From assembly GCF_030814415.1 (NCBI RefSeq), contig NZ_JAUSVB010000004.1, forward strand, positions 186,001 through 250,000: a DNA stretch of 64,000 nucleotides. The letters are read 5' to 3'. Below are positions 13,696 to 23,172 of this stretch, piece after piece. Source of the DNA: Cellulomonas humilata. Its GTDB lineage: Bacteria; Actinomycetota; Actinomycetes; Actinomycetales; Cellulomonadaceae. Below the pieces are notes generated by a model that saw only the letters and a program-made list of their open reading frames with translations, searched no databases and was not told the DNA's origin. The translations under genes and the position numbers were made by a program. Position 1 is the first letter of the stretch. Each line of letters starts with the position of its first letter.

Positions 13696-14211
13696 CTGGG
13701 GAGTAGGTTGTGAGCTCGACGCGCAGGACCACCGGATCACCGACACGCCGTCGGGCTCCACCTCGAGTGGACCGCGGCGGAACGACGCCCGCTCGAGGAC
13801 GCGTTCGCTCGCCGTGTTCCCGACCATCGTCTTGGCGTTCACCACGTCCGCGCCGTGCTCCAGGGCCCAGCGCGTCAGGGCACGGACTGCCTCGGTGGCC
13901 AGCCCGAGTCCGCGGCCCGCCGGGAGGAACGCGTAGTAGAGGTGCGGGCCGTCGTTGCGCAGTCCCAGCCCGATGGTGCCGAGCGCGTCCCCCGACCGCT
14001 CGACGACGAACCGCCCGCCCCGGCCCTCGGCGCGCTGGGCCAGGTTCCGCCCCACCCGCTCGCGCGCCCCCTGCTCGTCGACGTCCGCGGGGTAGTACGT
14101 CCACTGCGGCACGTCCACGACGCGGGACAGCGCGTGGTCGAGCAGCCAGTCATCCTCCCGCAGCGCGCGCAGCCGCGCCCCGGGCAGGACCAGCTCGTCG
14201 GGCAGCTCCAC
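13693..14211 (-). CDS. GNAT-family N-acetyltransferase (RimJ/RimL type)
   Basis: 172 residues. Acetyl-CoA-binding motif A is visible as RGLGLATEAVRALTRWALEHG with the RxxGxA loop (residues about 110-118). The C-terminal ASERVLERASFRRGP is typical of the RimJ/RimL ribosomal-protein acetyltransferase branch. The GTG start lies one base after the acyl-CoA dehydrogenase stop and has no clear ribosome binding site, so translation is probably coupled to that gene. A longer reading upstream lies antisense inside the dehydrogenase and is not supported. Substrate unknown. Confidence 0.82.
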   Translation of the reverse strand: MELPDELVLPGARLRALREDDWLLDHALSRVVDVPQWTYYPADVDEQGARERVGRNLAQRAEGRGGRFVVERSGDALGTIGLGLRNDGPHLYYAFLPAGRGLGLATEAVRALTRWALEHGADVVNAKTMVGNTASERVLERASFRRGPLEVEPDGVSVIRWSCASSSQPTPQ

Positions 14212-14212
14212 G

Positions 14213-15376
14213 TCAGGCCTCGGGCGGGCCCAGCACCGACGTGGCCAGCGTGGCGTGCGCGGACTCGTCGTCGGACGGGTGGAACATCCCGGCGAGCACG
14301 TCCCGGTAGAGCCGTCCGAGCTCGCTCCCGGAGAAGTACGACCCTCCGCCGGAGACGCGGATCGCGTTGTCGACGACCACCCGGGCCGACTCCGTCGCGC
14401 GGACCTTGAGACCGACCAGCTGCGCGAACCAGCGCGCGCCGTGGTCCACCTGCTCGTCGACGTCCCGCGCCAGCGCGAACACCTGCAGCTCCGCACCGTC
14501 CTGCGCCAGCACCGCGTCGGCGATCCGCCAGCGGATGTCGGGGTCCTGGGCGTAGGCGCGGCCGTCGAACTTCATCGACGTCCGGCGCCGGGCGGCCTCG
14601 ACCCCGAGCTCGATCGCTCGCCGACCGATGCCGGTGTACACCGCACCGAGCAGGATCTCGAAGACCGCGAACAGCGCGAAGACGAACGAGTCCGCGCTCG
14701 GACCCGGGGGAAGCGACCGGTACACCCGGTCAGCCGGCGCGAGCGCGCCGGCGAGCACGGTGGTGGCGGACTGCGTGGCGCGCATCCCGAGCGTGTCCCA
14801 GTCGTCGCGCGCCTCGACGCCTCCGTCTGCGCGCGCGACGACCCCGTGCACCAGGCGCGGCTCGTCCGGGTCGGCGTCGTCGAGGCCGAACGTGGCCAGC
14901 CGGGTCCACACGGGCGACAGGGACGTGAAGATCTTCGTGCCGAAGTACCGGTAGGAGCCGTCGGGCTGCTTCTCCGCCCGGGTCCGCGAGCCGAACATCA
15001 CGAGGTCGTTGCCGGGCTCGGAGTTGCCGAACGCGAAGATCTCCCCCGCGGCGGCGTCGCGCAGGACGAACTCGACGGAGTCGTCACCCCGACCCACCAG
15101 GAGCGCCGCGAGACCGGTGACCACCAGGTGCATGTTCACCGCCAGCGCGGTGGCAGGGGCCGCCGCCGCGAGCCGGACCTGCTCGCGCGCGACCTCCTCG
15201 AGCGTGAGTCCCGCACCGCCCAGACGCTCCGGCACGAACGCCGTCAGGTACCCGATGCCGACCAGGTCCGCGAGGTCGTCGTGCGGGAAGGTGTTCTCCC
15301 GGTCGTGCACCGGCGCGCGTTCGTGGATGCGGGCCAGGACGTCGTCGGTGAGCAGCGTGCGCAGGATCCGAGCCAT
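14213..15376 (-). CDS. Acyl-CoA dehydrogenase family protein
   Basis: FAD-dependent flavoprotein of the acyl-CoA dehydrogenase fold, 387 residues from MARILRTLL. Visible parts: N-terminal helical domain, central beta domain with FGSRTRAEKQPDGSYRYFGTKIFTS and DDWDTLGMRATQSATTVL, and the C-terminal helical bundle (IGRRAIELGVEAARRR; ISVSGGG-like IRVSGGGSYFSGSELGRLYRDV). The RDVLAGMFHPSDDES end is typical. First gene of an acyl-CoA dehydrogenase-GNAT-ligase group and divergent from a YciI-type gene whose start is 37 bases away. Chain-length preference cannot be read from sequence. Confidence 0.88.
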   Translation of the reverse strand: MARILRTLLTDDVLARIHERAPVHDRENTFPHDDLADLVGIGYLTAFVPERLGGAGLTLEEVAREQVRLAAAAPATALAVNMHLVVTGLAALLVGRGDDSVEFVLRDAAAGEIFAFGNSEPGNDLVMFGSRTRAEKQPDGSYRYFGTKIFTSLSPVWTRLATFGLDDADPDEPRLVHGVVARADGGVEARDDWDTLGMRATQSATTVLAGALAPADRVYRSLPPGPSADSFVFALFAVFEILLGAVYTGIGRRAIELGVEAARRRTSMKFDGRAYAQDPDIRWRIADAVLAQDGAELQVFALARDVDEQVDHGARWFAQLVGLKVRATESARVVVDNAIRVSGGGSYFSGSELGRLYRDVLAGMFHPSDDESAHATLATSVLGPPEA

Positions 15377-15413
15377 GTCAGCACTCTGCCACCGGCTCGG
15401 GCAGGATGACGCC

Positions 15414-15698
15414 ATGCCCACCTACGCCGTCCGCTACACCTACGACGAGCGCACCGACGTGCGTGACCACTTCCGCCCCGAGCACCGCTCGTACCTGTCC
15501 GCGCTGGCCGAGCACGGCACGCTGCTCGGGTCCGGCCCGTTCACGGACGGCGCGCCCGGTGCCCTGCTGGTGTTCCGCGCCGCCTCGCCGGAGGTCGTCG
15601 GCGCGATCCTCGCCGACGACCCCTTCGTGCGCGAGGGCCTCGTCGCGGAGAGCGACGTCCGCGCGTGGGACGTCGTGCTGGGGCCCTGGAGCGCCTGA
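15414..15698 (+). CDS. YciI-family protein
   Basis: 94-residue ferredoxin-like fold protein of the YciI family (dehydrase/dehalogenase-like, cytoplasmic). Signature features: HRSYLSALAEHGTLLGSGPFTDG with the conserved histidine, the PG(A/L)LLVF strand and DDPFVREGLVAESDVRAWDVV. Length and arrangement match the family, whose physiological substrates remain unclear. Divergent from the acyl-CoA dehydrogenase with a short shared promoter region, so it may act on the same kind of metabolites, which is inference. Its stop is 3 bases from the stop of the convergent terC gene. Confidence 0.85.
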   Translation: MPTYAVRYTYDERTDVRDHFRPEHRSYLSALAEHGTLLGSGPFTDGAPGALLVFRAASPEVVGAILADDPFVREGLVAESDVRAWDVVLGPWSA

Positions 15699-15701
15699 GG
15701 C

Positions 15702-16709
15702 TCAGTCGGTCGGCTCGCCCGTCGTGACGGCCGCCCGCGCGTCGCGCCGCACCTTGATGACGCTCGCGATCGCGGTCGTGCCGAGGATCACGACGATCGC
15801 ACCCAGGGACACCCCGATCGGGATCTCCGGCACCGCCGCAACAGGCTCGCCACCGTTGATGAACGGCACCTCGTTCTCGTGCAGCGCGTGCAGCACCAGC
15901 TTGACGCCGATGAAGCCCAGCAGCACCGCGAGCCCGATGTTCAGGTAGACCAGGCGCTTGAGCAGGTCACCCAGCAGGAAGTACAGCTGGCGCAGCCCCA
16001 TGAGCGCGAACAGGTTGGCCATGAGCACCAGGTACGGCTCGCTGGTGAGCCCGAAGATCGCCGGGATCGAGTCGAACGCGAACAGCAGGTCAGTGGCACC
16101 CAGAGCGACCAGGACCACGAACATCGGCGTGATCAGCCGGCGACCGCCCTCGACGACGGTGAGCTTGACCCCGTGGTACTCCTGCGTGGCCGGGAACCAC
16201 CGCTGCACCAGGCGCAGGATCAGCGGCGGGTGGAACTCGTCGTCCTCGCCGGCCTCCCCCTCGCGGCCGACCTTCCAGGCCGTGTACACGAGGAACGCGC
16301 CGAACAGGTAGAACACCCAGCTGAACGCGTCGATGACCGCGGCGCCCGCCCAGATGAACAGTCCGCGGAAGATCAGCGCCAGGATGATCCCGATGAGCAG
16401 CGCCGTCTGCTGGTACGCCTTGGGCACCGCGAACTTGCTCATGATCAGCAGGAACACGAACAGGTTGTCCACCGACAGCGAGTACTCCGTCAGCCAGCCG
16501 GCGTAGAACTGGCCCGCGTACTCGGCACCCGACGTCGCCCACACTCCGATCCCGAAGAGGACCGCGAGGCCGATGTAGAAGGCCAGGTACCGCACGCACT
16601 CGGCGGTGGAGGGCACGTGCGGCCGACGGGCGACCACCGCGACGTCGACGACGAGCAGTGCCCCCGCCAGCCCGAGGGAGACGATCCAGACCAGAGGGTC
16701 GACATTCAC
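15702..16709 (-). CDS. terC: TerC-family integral membrane metal exporter (second gene of the pair)
   Basis: 335 residues, GTG start, about nine membrane segments. TerC signatures with membrane-embedded acidic residues are present: TEYSLSVDNLFVFLLIMSKF in the first half and DLLFAFDSIPAIFG in the second. TerC proteins such as MeeF and MeeY of Bacillus export Mn2+ and help metalate secreted enzymes; older work linked the family to tellurite resistance. It begins 10 bases after the stop of a paralogous terC and has no promoter of its own, so both are read from the Mn2+-type riboswitch upstream. The pair is a clear tandem duplication with diverged sequence. Confidence 0.92.
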   Translation of the reverse strand: MNVDPLVWIVSLGLAGALLVVDVAVVARRPHVPSTAECVRYLAFYIGLAVLFGIGVWATSGAEYAGQFYAGWLTEYSLSVDNLFVFLLIMSKFAVPKAYQQTALLIGIILALIFRGLFIWAGAAVIDAFSWVFYLFGAFLVYTAWKVGREGEAGEDDEFHPPLILRLVQRWFPATQEYHGVKLTVVEGGRRLITPMFVVLVALGATDLLFAFDSIPAIFGLTSEPYLVLMANLFALMGLRQLYFLLGDLLKRLVYLNIGLAVLLGFIGVKLVLHALHENEVPFINGGEPVAAVPEIPIGVSLGAIVVILGTTAIASVIKVRRDARAAVTTGEPTD

Positions 16710-16719
16710 CGGGCAGTCC

Positions 16720-17727
16720 TCAGCTCTCAGTCTTCGACGCGATGCTCGCGTCGCTTCGGGTCTTCAGCAGGCTCAGCACCGTGGCCACGACGAGCGTGCC
16801 GAGGATGACGGTGAGGGACAGCCAGATGGGGATCTCGGGCGCCCACTCGACGGGTTCGCCGTTGTTGATGAAGGGCAGCTCGTTCACGTGCAGCGCGTGG
16901 AGCACGAGCTTGACCCCGATGAAGCCGAGGATCACGGCAAGACCCTGGGACAGGTAGATGAGCCGCTCGAGCAGCCCGCCGATGAGGAAGTAGAGCTGGC
17001 GCAGGCCGAGCAGCGCGAACGCGTTCGCCGTGAAGACGATGTAGGGCTCCTCCGTCAGTCCGTAGATCGCGGGGATCGAGTCCAGCGCGAAGAGGACGTC
17101 CGTGGAGCCGATGGCGACCATGACGACGAGCATCGGTGTGAAGAACCGCTTGCCGTCGATCCGCACTGTGAGGCGGTCGCCGTGGTACTCCTCCACCGTC
17201 GGCACCAGCCGCTTGAAGAGGCGAACGGCGATGCCGTCGCGCTCCTCGCGCGGGTCCGGGTGCTCGGCGTCGTGGTGCTCGCGCGCGAGCTTGACAGCCG
17301 TGTACACGAGGAACCCGCCGAAGATGTAGAACACCCACGAGAACTGCTCGATGGCGGCCGCGCCGGCCAGGATGAAGACCGTCCGAAGGATCAGCGCGAT
17401 GACGACCCCGACGAGGAGCACCTTCTGCTGGTACTCACGCGGCACCGCGAACTTGGTCATGATGATGAGGAAGACGAACAGGTTGTCGACCGAGAGGCTC
17501 TTCTCGGTGATGTACCCGGCGAAGTATTCGGTGCCCGGGCCCCAGCCCCAGGCCATCCCCACCACCACGCCGAACATCAGGGCGAGCGCGATGTAGAAGA
17601 TCGACCAACGCGCGGACTCCTGGAAGCTCGGGGCGTGCGGCGTCCGCACGTGCGCGAAGAAGTCGAAGAAGATCAGGCCGACGACGAAGACCGCCGTTGC
17701 TGCCCAGACCCAGCCGGACACGTCCAT
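16720..17727 (-). CDS. terC: TerC-family integral membrane metal exporter (first gene of the pair)
   Basis: 335 residues from MDVSGWVWAA, with GGAGG 8 bases ahead of the ATG. Same architecture as the next gene: about nine membrane helices with TEKSLSVDNLFVFLIIMTKF and DVLFALDSIPAIYG. The leader contains a yybP-ykoY riboswitch, which in many bacteria turns on TerC or other Mn2+ exporters when Mn2+ is high. I infer Mn2+ export. In an actinobacterium that secretes many metal-requiring hydrolases, supply of Mn2+ to exoenzymes is a plausible use. Confidence 0.93.
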   Translation of the reverse strand: MDVSGWVWAATAVFVVGLIFFDFFAHVRTPHAPSFQESARWSIFYIALALMFGVVVGMAWGWGPGTEYFAGYITEKSLSVDNLFVFLIIMTKFAVPREYQQKVLLVGVVIALILRTVFILAGAAAIEQFSWVFYIFGGFLVYTAVKLAREHHDAEHPDPREERDGIAVRLFKRLVPTVEEYHGDRLTVRIDGKRFFTPMLVVMVAIGSTDVLFALDSIPAIYGLTEEPYIVFTANAFALLGLRQLYFLIGGLLERLIYLSQGLAVILGFIGVKLVLHALHVNELPFINNGEPVEWAPEIPIWLSLTVILGTLVVATVLSLLKTRSDASIASKTES

Positions 17728-17752
17728 GCAGAAACCTCCGGTACGAGATGTG

Positions 17753-17872
17753 CTTCGGTACCGAAGGTCTCCCCCGCCCACGCGGCCTGCCGCTGCGGAC
17801 CGATCCCACCGGGCCCCGCGCTAGCGGGTCCGTGATGACGACGGGATCGTGACTGGGGTACTCCCCTTCAAC
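17753..17872 (-). promoter_or_regulatory. yybP-ykoY (Mn2+) riboswitch upstream of the terC pair
   Basis: Read on the minus strand, the 200-base leader holds the conserved pieces of this class in order. AAGGGGAGTA (17869-17859) is the start of P1/P2. GTCGTCATCAC follows after about 20 bases and carries the conserved loop. A GC-rich variable helix comes next, then GGGGGAGACCTTCGG (17775-17761) closing the switch. A hairpin CTTCGGTACCGAAG (17753-17766) overlaps the end and could be the expression platform. Placement directly ahead of a TerC gene is the classic context for this element. Boundaries are approximate. Confidence 0.85.
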
Positions 17873-17929
17873 GCGGGCAAGCATAAGCCACGTGTGTGTC
17901 GGGCTCGTGTCGTGTCCGTCCCGGCAGGC

Positions 17930-20035
17930 TCAGGCCGTGGCGGCCTGCATCTGCCGGAGCTCCTTCTTCATCCCCGAGATCTCGTCGCGCAGCCGTGCTG
18001 CGAGCTCGAACTGGAGCTCGCCGGCCGCAGCGTGCATCTGGTCCGACAGCTGCTGGATGAGGTCCGCCAGCTCGCCCGCGGCAGCACCCGTGAGCCGGGT
18101 CCGCTCGTCGCGCGGTGCACCCTTCGAGCCGAACCCCGGCACCGGTGCCTTCCCACGGCTGGACTGCCGCCCGGCACCCCCGAGCAGCTCGGCGGTGTCC
18201 GCGTCCTCGCGGTTCAGCAGGTCCGTGATGTCGCCGATCTTCTTGCGCAGCGGCGTCGGATCGATGCCGTTCTCGAGGTTGTAGGCGACCTGCTTCGCGC
18301 GGCGCCGCGACGTCTCGTCGATCGCCTGCGCCATGCCGTCCGTGATCCGGTCCGCGTACATGTGCACCTGCCCGGAGACGTTGCGGGCCGCGCGTCCGAT
18401 CGTCTGGATGAGCGACCGCCCGGAGCGCAGGAAGCCCTCCTTGTCGGCGTCGAGGATGGCGACCAGCGACACCTCCGGCAGGTCGAGACCCTCGCGCAGC
18501 AGGTTGATGCCGACCAGGACGTCGTACTCGCCCATCCGCAGCTCGCGGAGCAGCTCGACGCGGCGCAGCGTGTCGACCTCGGAGTGCAGGTACCGGACGC
18601 GGACCCCCTTCTCCAGGAAGTAGTCCGTCAGGTCCTCGGCCATCTTCTTGGTCAGCGTGGTGACGAGCACGCGCTCGTCCTTCGCCACCCGGTCGTGGAT
18701 CTCCCCGAGCAGGTCGTCGATCTGGCCGGTGGTCGGCTTGACGACGACCTCGGGGTCCACCAGGCCCGTCGGACGAATGATCTGCTCGACCACCCCGTCC
18801 GAGATCGACAGCTCGTAGTTGCCGGGCGTGGCCGACAGGTAGACCGTCTGGCCGATCCGCTCGACGAACTCCTCCCATCGCAGCGGACGGTTGTCGGTCG
18901 CGCTCGGCAGGCGGAAGCCGTGGTCCACGAGCGCCCTCTTGCGCGACATGTCGCCCTCGAACATCGCGCCGATCTGCGGGACCGTCACGTGCGACTCGTC
19001 GATGACCAGCAGGAAGTCCTCGGGGAAGTAGTCGATGAGCGTGTTCGGCGCGGAGCCGGGGCTGCGCCCGTCGATGTGCCGCGAGTAGTTCTCGATGCCG
19101 GAGCACGAGCCGATCTGGCGCATCATCTCGATGTCGTACGTGGTGCGCATGCGCAGGCGCTGGGCCTCGAGCAGCTTGTTCTGGCGCTCCAGCTCCGCCA
19201 GCCGGTCCTCCAGCTCCAGCTCGATCCCCATGATCGCCCGCTCCATGCGCTCCGGGCCGGCGACGTAGTGCGTGGCGGGGAAGATGTGCATCTGCTGCTC
19301 GGAGTGGATGACGTCGCCCGTCAGCGGGTGCAACGTGGCGATCGCCTCGATCTCGTCGCCGAAGAACTCGATCCGGATCGCCAGCTCCTCGTACACCGGG
19401 ATGATCTCGACGGTGTCCCCGCGCACGCGGAACGTGCCGCGCGTGAACGCCATGTCGTTGCGGGTGTACTGCATGGTGACGAACTTGCGCAGCAGCTGGT
19501 CGCGGTCCACCTGGTCGCCCACCGAGAGCGTCACCATCCGGTCGACGTACTCCTGCGGCGTGCCGAGGCCGTAGATGCAGCTGACCGAGGCGACGACGAT
19601 GACGTCGCGACGGGTGAGCAGCGAGCTGGTGGCCGAGTGCCGCAGCCGCTCGACCTCGTCGTTGATCGACGAGTCCTTCTCGATGTAGGTGTCCGTCTGC
19701 GCGATGTACGCCTCGGGCTGGTAGTAGTCGTAGTACGAGACGAAGTACTCGACCGCGTTGTTGGGCAGCAGCTCCCGGAACTCCGTGGCCAGCTGCGCCG
19801 CGAGGGTCTTGTTGGGCGCCATGACGAGCGTGGGCCGCTGCACCTGCTCGATGAGCCAGGCCGTGGTCGCCGACTTGCCCGTACCGGTGGCACCGAGCAG
19901 GACGACGTCCTTCTCCCCCGCCTGGATCCGCGCCGTCAGCTCCTTGATCGCCTTCGGCTGGTCACCCGACGGCGTGTACTCGGAGATCACCTCGAAGGGC
20001 GCGACGGTCCGCTGGAGATCGGTGACAGGACGCAT
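17930..20035 (-). CDS. uvrB: UvrB, excinuclease ABC subunit B
   Basis: Helicase-like damage-verification subunit of nucleotide excision repair. 701 residues from [10 protein letters not shown]. Motifs: Walker [15 protein letters not shown], the beta-hairpin region [21 protein letters not shown] box VIDESHVT, helicase motif V/VI region [20 protein letters not shown] and QTIGRAARN, and a C-terminal UVR domain ([19 protein letters not shown]) that contacts UvrC. A longer reading upstream overlaps the pcp gene and lacks similarity. It ends about 60 bases before the terC riboswitch. No clear SOS box was found upstream, unlike uvrA. Confidence 0.97.
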   Translation of the reverse strand: MRPVTDLQRTVAPFEVISEYTPSGDQPKAIKELTARIQAGEKDVVLLGATGTGKSATTAWLIEQVQRPTLVMAPNKTLAAQLATEFRELLPNNAVEYFVSYYDYYQPEAYIAQTDTYIEKDSSINDEVERLRHSATSSLLTRRDVIVVASVSCIYGLGTPQEYVDRMVTLSVGDQVDRDQLLRKFVTMQYTRNDMAFTRGTFRVRGDTVEIIPVYEELAIRIEFFGDEIEAIATLHPLTGDVIHSEQQMHIFPATHYVAGPERMERAIMGIELELEDRLAELERQNKLLEAQRLRMRTTYDIEMMRQIGSCSGIENYSRHIDGRSPGSAPNTLIDYFPEDFLLVIDESHVTVPQIGAMFEGDMSRKRALVDHGFRLPSATDNRPLRWEEFVERIGQTVYLSATPGNYELSISDGVVEQIIRPTGLVDPEVVVKPTTGQIDDLLGEIHDRVAKDERVLVTTLTKKMAEDLTDYFLEKGVRVRYLHSEVDTLRRVELLRELRMGEYDVLVGINLLREGLDLPEVSLVAILDADKEGFLRSGRSLIQTIGRAARNVSGQVHMYADRITDGMAQAIDETSRRRAKQVAYNLENGIDPTPLRKKIGDITDLLNREDADTAELLGGAGRQSSRGKAPVPGFGSKGAPRDERTRLTGAAAGELADLIQQLSDQMHAAAGELQFELAARLRDEISGMKKELRQMQAATA

Positions 20036-20081
20036 GACACAACCGTACGTGGCACCACTGACATGCACATCGGGCGAGAGG

Positions 20082-20720
20082 TCAGGCGAGGGTCCCCGCG
20101 GACTCCCGCAGGTCGGTGGTGGTCGACAGCGCGGCGCGCAGGAGGGCGTGCAGGGCCGTGGCGGCGTCGTCGACCTCCATCGCCGGTGCGCCGGGGTCGA
20201 CCTGGGCCGGCGTCCGTGGCACGTGGACGAACCCGCTGCGTACCCCCGGACGGGCGGCGAGCAGGTGCTGCAGCGCGTAGAAGGTGGCGTTGCAGACGTA
20301 GAGGCCGGCGGTGTTCGAGACCTCGACCGGGACGCCCGCGTCGCGCACCGCCGCGGCGCACGCCTTGACGGGGAGCGTCGAGAAGAACGCGGCGGGCGCA
20401 CCGGCGATCACCGGGACGTCGACGGGCGCCGACCCGTCGACGTCGGGGATCCGGGCGTCGATCACGTTGACGGCCACGCGCTCGACACCGACGGCGGAGG
20501 TCGAGCCCGCCTCACCGACGCACACGACGAGGTCCGGCTCGGTCTCCGCGATCGCGACCCGGAGCTGCTGGCGCGCGCCCCGGAACGACACCGGCAGCTC
20601 GCGCACCACGAGCTCCTCCGGACCGGTCCACCGCGCGGCGAGCTGCTCGACAGCGAGCGAGGACGCGTTGACGGTCTGTCCGTCGAACGGGCCGAAGCCC
20701 GTGACCAGGATGCGCGTCAC
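20082..20720 (-). CDS. pcp: Pyrrolidone-carboxylate peptidase (pyroglutamyl peptidase I)
   Basis: Cytoplasmic cysteine peptidase (family C15) that removes N-terminal pyroglutamate. 212 residues starting [20 protein letters not shown]. The catalytic triad is complete: Glu80 in VGVERVAVN, Cys143 in YVCNATFY and His166 in GFVHVPRTP. The GTG start overlaps the coaE stop as GTGA, so translation is coupled; co-occurrence with coaE is otherwise not functionally obvious. Confidence 0.94.
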   Translation of the reverse strand: MTRILVTGFGPFDGQTVNASSLAVEQLAARWTGPEELVVRELPVSFRGARQQLRVAIAETEPDLVVCVGEAGSTSAVGVERVAVNVIDARIPDVDGSAPVDVPVIAGAPAAFFSTLPVKACAAAVRDAGVPVEVSNTAGLYVCNATFYALQHLLAARPGVRSGFVHVPRTPAQVDPGAPAMEVDDAATALHALLRAALSTTTDLRESAGTLA

Positions 20721-21346
20721 GGCGTCTCGGCCGCGAGCTCGTCGGCCCGCTCGACGGCCAGGCGGTCCCAGAGGTCGTCCACCTGGGTGCGCAGGTCGTC
20801 GTCGCTGCCCGCGCCGTCGAGCACGACGTCCGCCACCGCGAGCCGCTCGTCGTCGCTCGCCTGCGCGGACACGCGTGCCTCCGCCTCGGCGCGGTCCATG
20901 CCCCGCAGCCGCACCAGCCGTTCGACGCGCAGCACCGCAGGGGTGTGCACGACGACGAGCACGTGGAACGCGTCGGCCTGGCCGGTCTCGACCAGCAGCG
21001 GGATGTCGTGCACGACCACGGCGCCGTGGTCGGTGGTCGCCGAGGCGGCCTCGCGCTCGGCGGAGAGCCGACGCACGATCGGGTGCACGATGCCGTCGAG
21101 CCGGGCACGGGCGGCATCGTCGGCGAACACGATCGAGGCGAGCGCCGCCCGGTCCAGGGACCCGTCCCCGGCGAGCACCCCACGACCGAACTCGTCCACG
21201 ACCGCGTCCAGCCCGGCCGAGCCGGGGGCCACCGCCTCACGCGCCAGGACGTCGGAGTCGATCACCACCGCCCCGAGCTCCGCCAGTCGCCGTGCCGCGA
21301 CGGACTTGCCGGCCGCGATCCCGCCTGTCAGACCGATGCGTTGCAT
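20717..21346 (-). CDS. coaE: Dephospho-CoA kinase
   Basis: Last step of coenzyme A synthesis: phosphorylates the 3'-hydroxyl of dephospho-CoA. 209 residues. P-loop GLTGGIAAGKS at residues 5-15, the CoA-binding IDSDVLAREAV, and the lid RLVRLRGMDRAEAEARVSAQ. Located beside rpsA as in most actinobacteria, separated from it by a strong terminator, and overlapping pcp by GTGA at its end. The short C-terminal extension (VDDLWDRL...) is common in the phylum. Confidence 0.95.
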   Translation of the reverse strand: MQRIGLTGGIAAGKSVAARRLAELGAVVIDSDVLAREAVAPGSAGLDAVVDEFGRGVLAGDGSLDRAALASIVFADDAARARLDGIVHPIVRRLSAEREAASATTDHGAVVVHDIPLLVETGQADAFHVLVVVHTPAVLRVERLVRLRGMDRAEAEARVSAQASDDERLAVADVVLDGAGSDDDLRTQVDDLWDRLAVERADELAAETP

Positions 21347-21394
21347 CTGCCCATCCTGCCCTGCTGCGCGCTGAGGTGCAGGGGCCGGGAACGC

Positions 21395-21429
21395 CGAAGG
21401 CCGGCCACCGCGAGGGTGACCGGCCTTCG
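21395..21429 (-). terminator. Hairpin terminator after rpsA
   Basis: CGAAGGCCGG...CCGGCCTTCG: an inverted repeat with long GC-rich arms (about 15 bases, one interruption) and a small loop, 15 bases beyond the rpsA stop. It has no T run, as is common in high-GC actinobacteria. Confidence 0.75.
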
Positions 21430-21444
21430 AGCGTCAGGCGTGGA

Positions 21445-22950
21445 TCAGTTGCCCGTGAGCTTCTCGCGCAGAGCGGCGAGCGCCTCGTCGGACGCGAGCG
21501 TGCCCGCGGCCTCCTCGGTGGACGACGAGTACGACGACGGCACGGGGCCGGCAGACGAGCTCGACGACGAGGACGTGGCGGTCGCACCCTCGGCGGCGCC
21601 GCTGGCGGCCTCCGCGTCGGCCTTCGCGGCGTCGGCGACCTGCTTGCGGTGCGCCTCCCAGCGCTCGTGGGCCTGCGCGTACTGCGCCTCCCACACCTCG
21701 CGCTGAGCCTCGAAGCCCTCGAGCCACTCGTTCGTGGCCGGGTCGAAGCCCTCGGGGTACTTGTAGTTGCCGGCCTCGTCGTACTCCGCCGCCATGCCGT
21801 ACAGCGCGGGGTCGAAGTCCTCGCTGGCCGGGTCGAAGCCCTCGTTCGCCTGCTTGAGCGACAGCGAGATGCGGCGGCGCTCCAGGTCGATGTCGATGAC
21901 CTTGACGAAGACGTCGTCGCCGACCTGGACGACCTGCTCCGGGATCTCGACGTGGCGCACGGCCAGCTCCGAGATGTGGACCAGGCCCTCGATGCCGTCC
22001 TCGACGCGCACGAACGCACCGAACGGAACCAGCTTGGTGACCTTGCCCGGGACGACCTGGCCGATGGCGTGCGTGCGGGCGAAGGCCTGCCACGGGTCCT
22101 CCTGCGTCGCCTTCAGCGACAGGGAGACACGCTCGCGGTCGAAGTCGACGTCGAGAACCTCGACGGTGACCTCCTGGCCGACCTCGACGACCTCGGACGG
22201 GTGGTCGATGTGCTTCCAGGAGAGCTCGGAGACGTGCACGAGCCCGTCCACGCCACCCAGGTCCACGAAGGCACCGAAGTTGACGATCGAGGACACGACA
22301 CCGGGGCGGACCTGGCCCTTCTGCAGCGTCTGCAGGAAGGTGGAGCGCACCTCGGACTGCGTCTGCTCGAGCCAGGCACGGCGCGACAGGACCACGTTGT
22401 TGCGGTTCTTGTCGAGCTCGATGATCTTGGCCTCGATCTCCTTGCCGACGTACGGCTGGAGGTCGCGGACGCGACGCATCTCCACCAGCGACGCGGGCAG
22501 GAAGCCGCGCAGCCCGATGTCGAGGATGAGGCCGCCCTTGACGACCTCGATGACGGTGCCGGTGACGACGCCGTCCTCCTCCTTGATCTTCTCGATCGTG
22601 CCCCAGGCGCGCTCGTACTGTGCGCGCTTCTTGGACAGGATCAGCCGGCCTTCCTTGTCCTCCTTCTGGAGGACAAGGGCCTCGACTGCGTCGCCGACCT
22701 TGACAACCTCACCGGGGTCCACGTCGTGCTTGATGGACAGCTCACGGGAGGGGATGACGCCCTCGGTCTTGTAACCGATGTCGAGAAGGACCTCGTCGCG
22801 GTCGACCTTGACGATGGTGCCCTCGACGATGTCGCCATCGTTGAAGTACTTGATGGTGGCGTCGATCGCGGCGAGGAAGTCCTCGGCCGAGCCGATGTCG
22901 TTGATCGCGACCTGCGGGGTGGCGGGCTTCGCGGGGGTGGTGATGCTCAT
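21445..22950 (-). CDS. rpsA: 30S ribosomal protein S1
   Basis: Ribosomal mRNA-binding protein, 501 residues from MSITTPAKPATPQ. Four S1 RNA-binding domains are visible at about 38-107, 122-188, 209-277 and 294-363 (for example GDIVEGTIVKVDRDEVLLDIGYK and RPGVVSSIVNFGAFVDLGGVDGLVHVSELSW), the actinobacterial form with fewer repeats than E. coli. The C-terminal 130 residues are acidic, rich in Ser, Ala and Glu, and hold the repeated FDPA pattern. An upstream extension of the frame lacks similarity and is probably untranslated leader. A terminator follows, then coaE. Confidence 0.96.
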   Translation of the reverse strand: MSITTPAKPATPQVAINDIGSAEDFLAAIDATIKYFNDGDIVEGTIVKVDRDEVLLDIGYKTEGVIPSRELSIKHDVDPGEVVKVGDAVEALVLQKEDKEGRLILSKKRAQYERAWGTIEKIKEEDGVVTGTVIEVVKGGLILDIGLRGFLPASLVEMRRVRDLQPYVGKEIEAKIIELDKNRNNVVLSRRAWLEQTQSEVRSTFLQTLQKGQVRPGVVSSIVNFGAFVDLGGVDGLVHVSELSWKHIDHPSEVVEVGQEVTVEVLDVDFDRERVSLSLKATQEDPWQAFARTHAIGQVVPGKVTKLVPFGAFVRVEDGIEGLVHISELAVRHVEIPEQVVQVGDDVFVKVIDIDLERRRISLSLKQANEGFDPASEDFDPALYGMAAEYDEAGNYKYPEGFDPATNEWLEGFEAQREVWEAQYAQAHERWEAHRKQVADAAKADAEAASGAAEGATATSSSSSSSAGPVPSSYSSSTEEAAGTLASDEALAALREKLTGN

Positions 22951-23172
22951 GTAGGGATGGGCTCCGATGCGGACAGGGAAGTTGTGAGGACTGAACGTGT
23001 GTGCCGGCGGCACGGTGACATGCATGGCGGTGACCACGAACCGTTGGGACGCCCCCGCCGGCACGAGAGTGCCGACCACGTACGAGCAGTACGCGTGGGT
23101 ATCGCCGACGCAACAAGGCGCGCGGCACCGCCGTCCACCCTATCGGGGTGACGATGGGCAGGTCAAAGCAGG

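Noticed and set aside
16720..17727. Tellurite resistance operon
   Set aside because: TerC family name is historical; no other ter genes (terA, terB, terD, terZ) are present, and the Mn2+ riboswitch points to manganese export.
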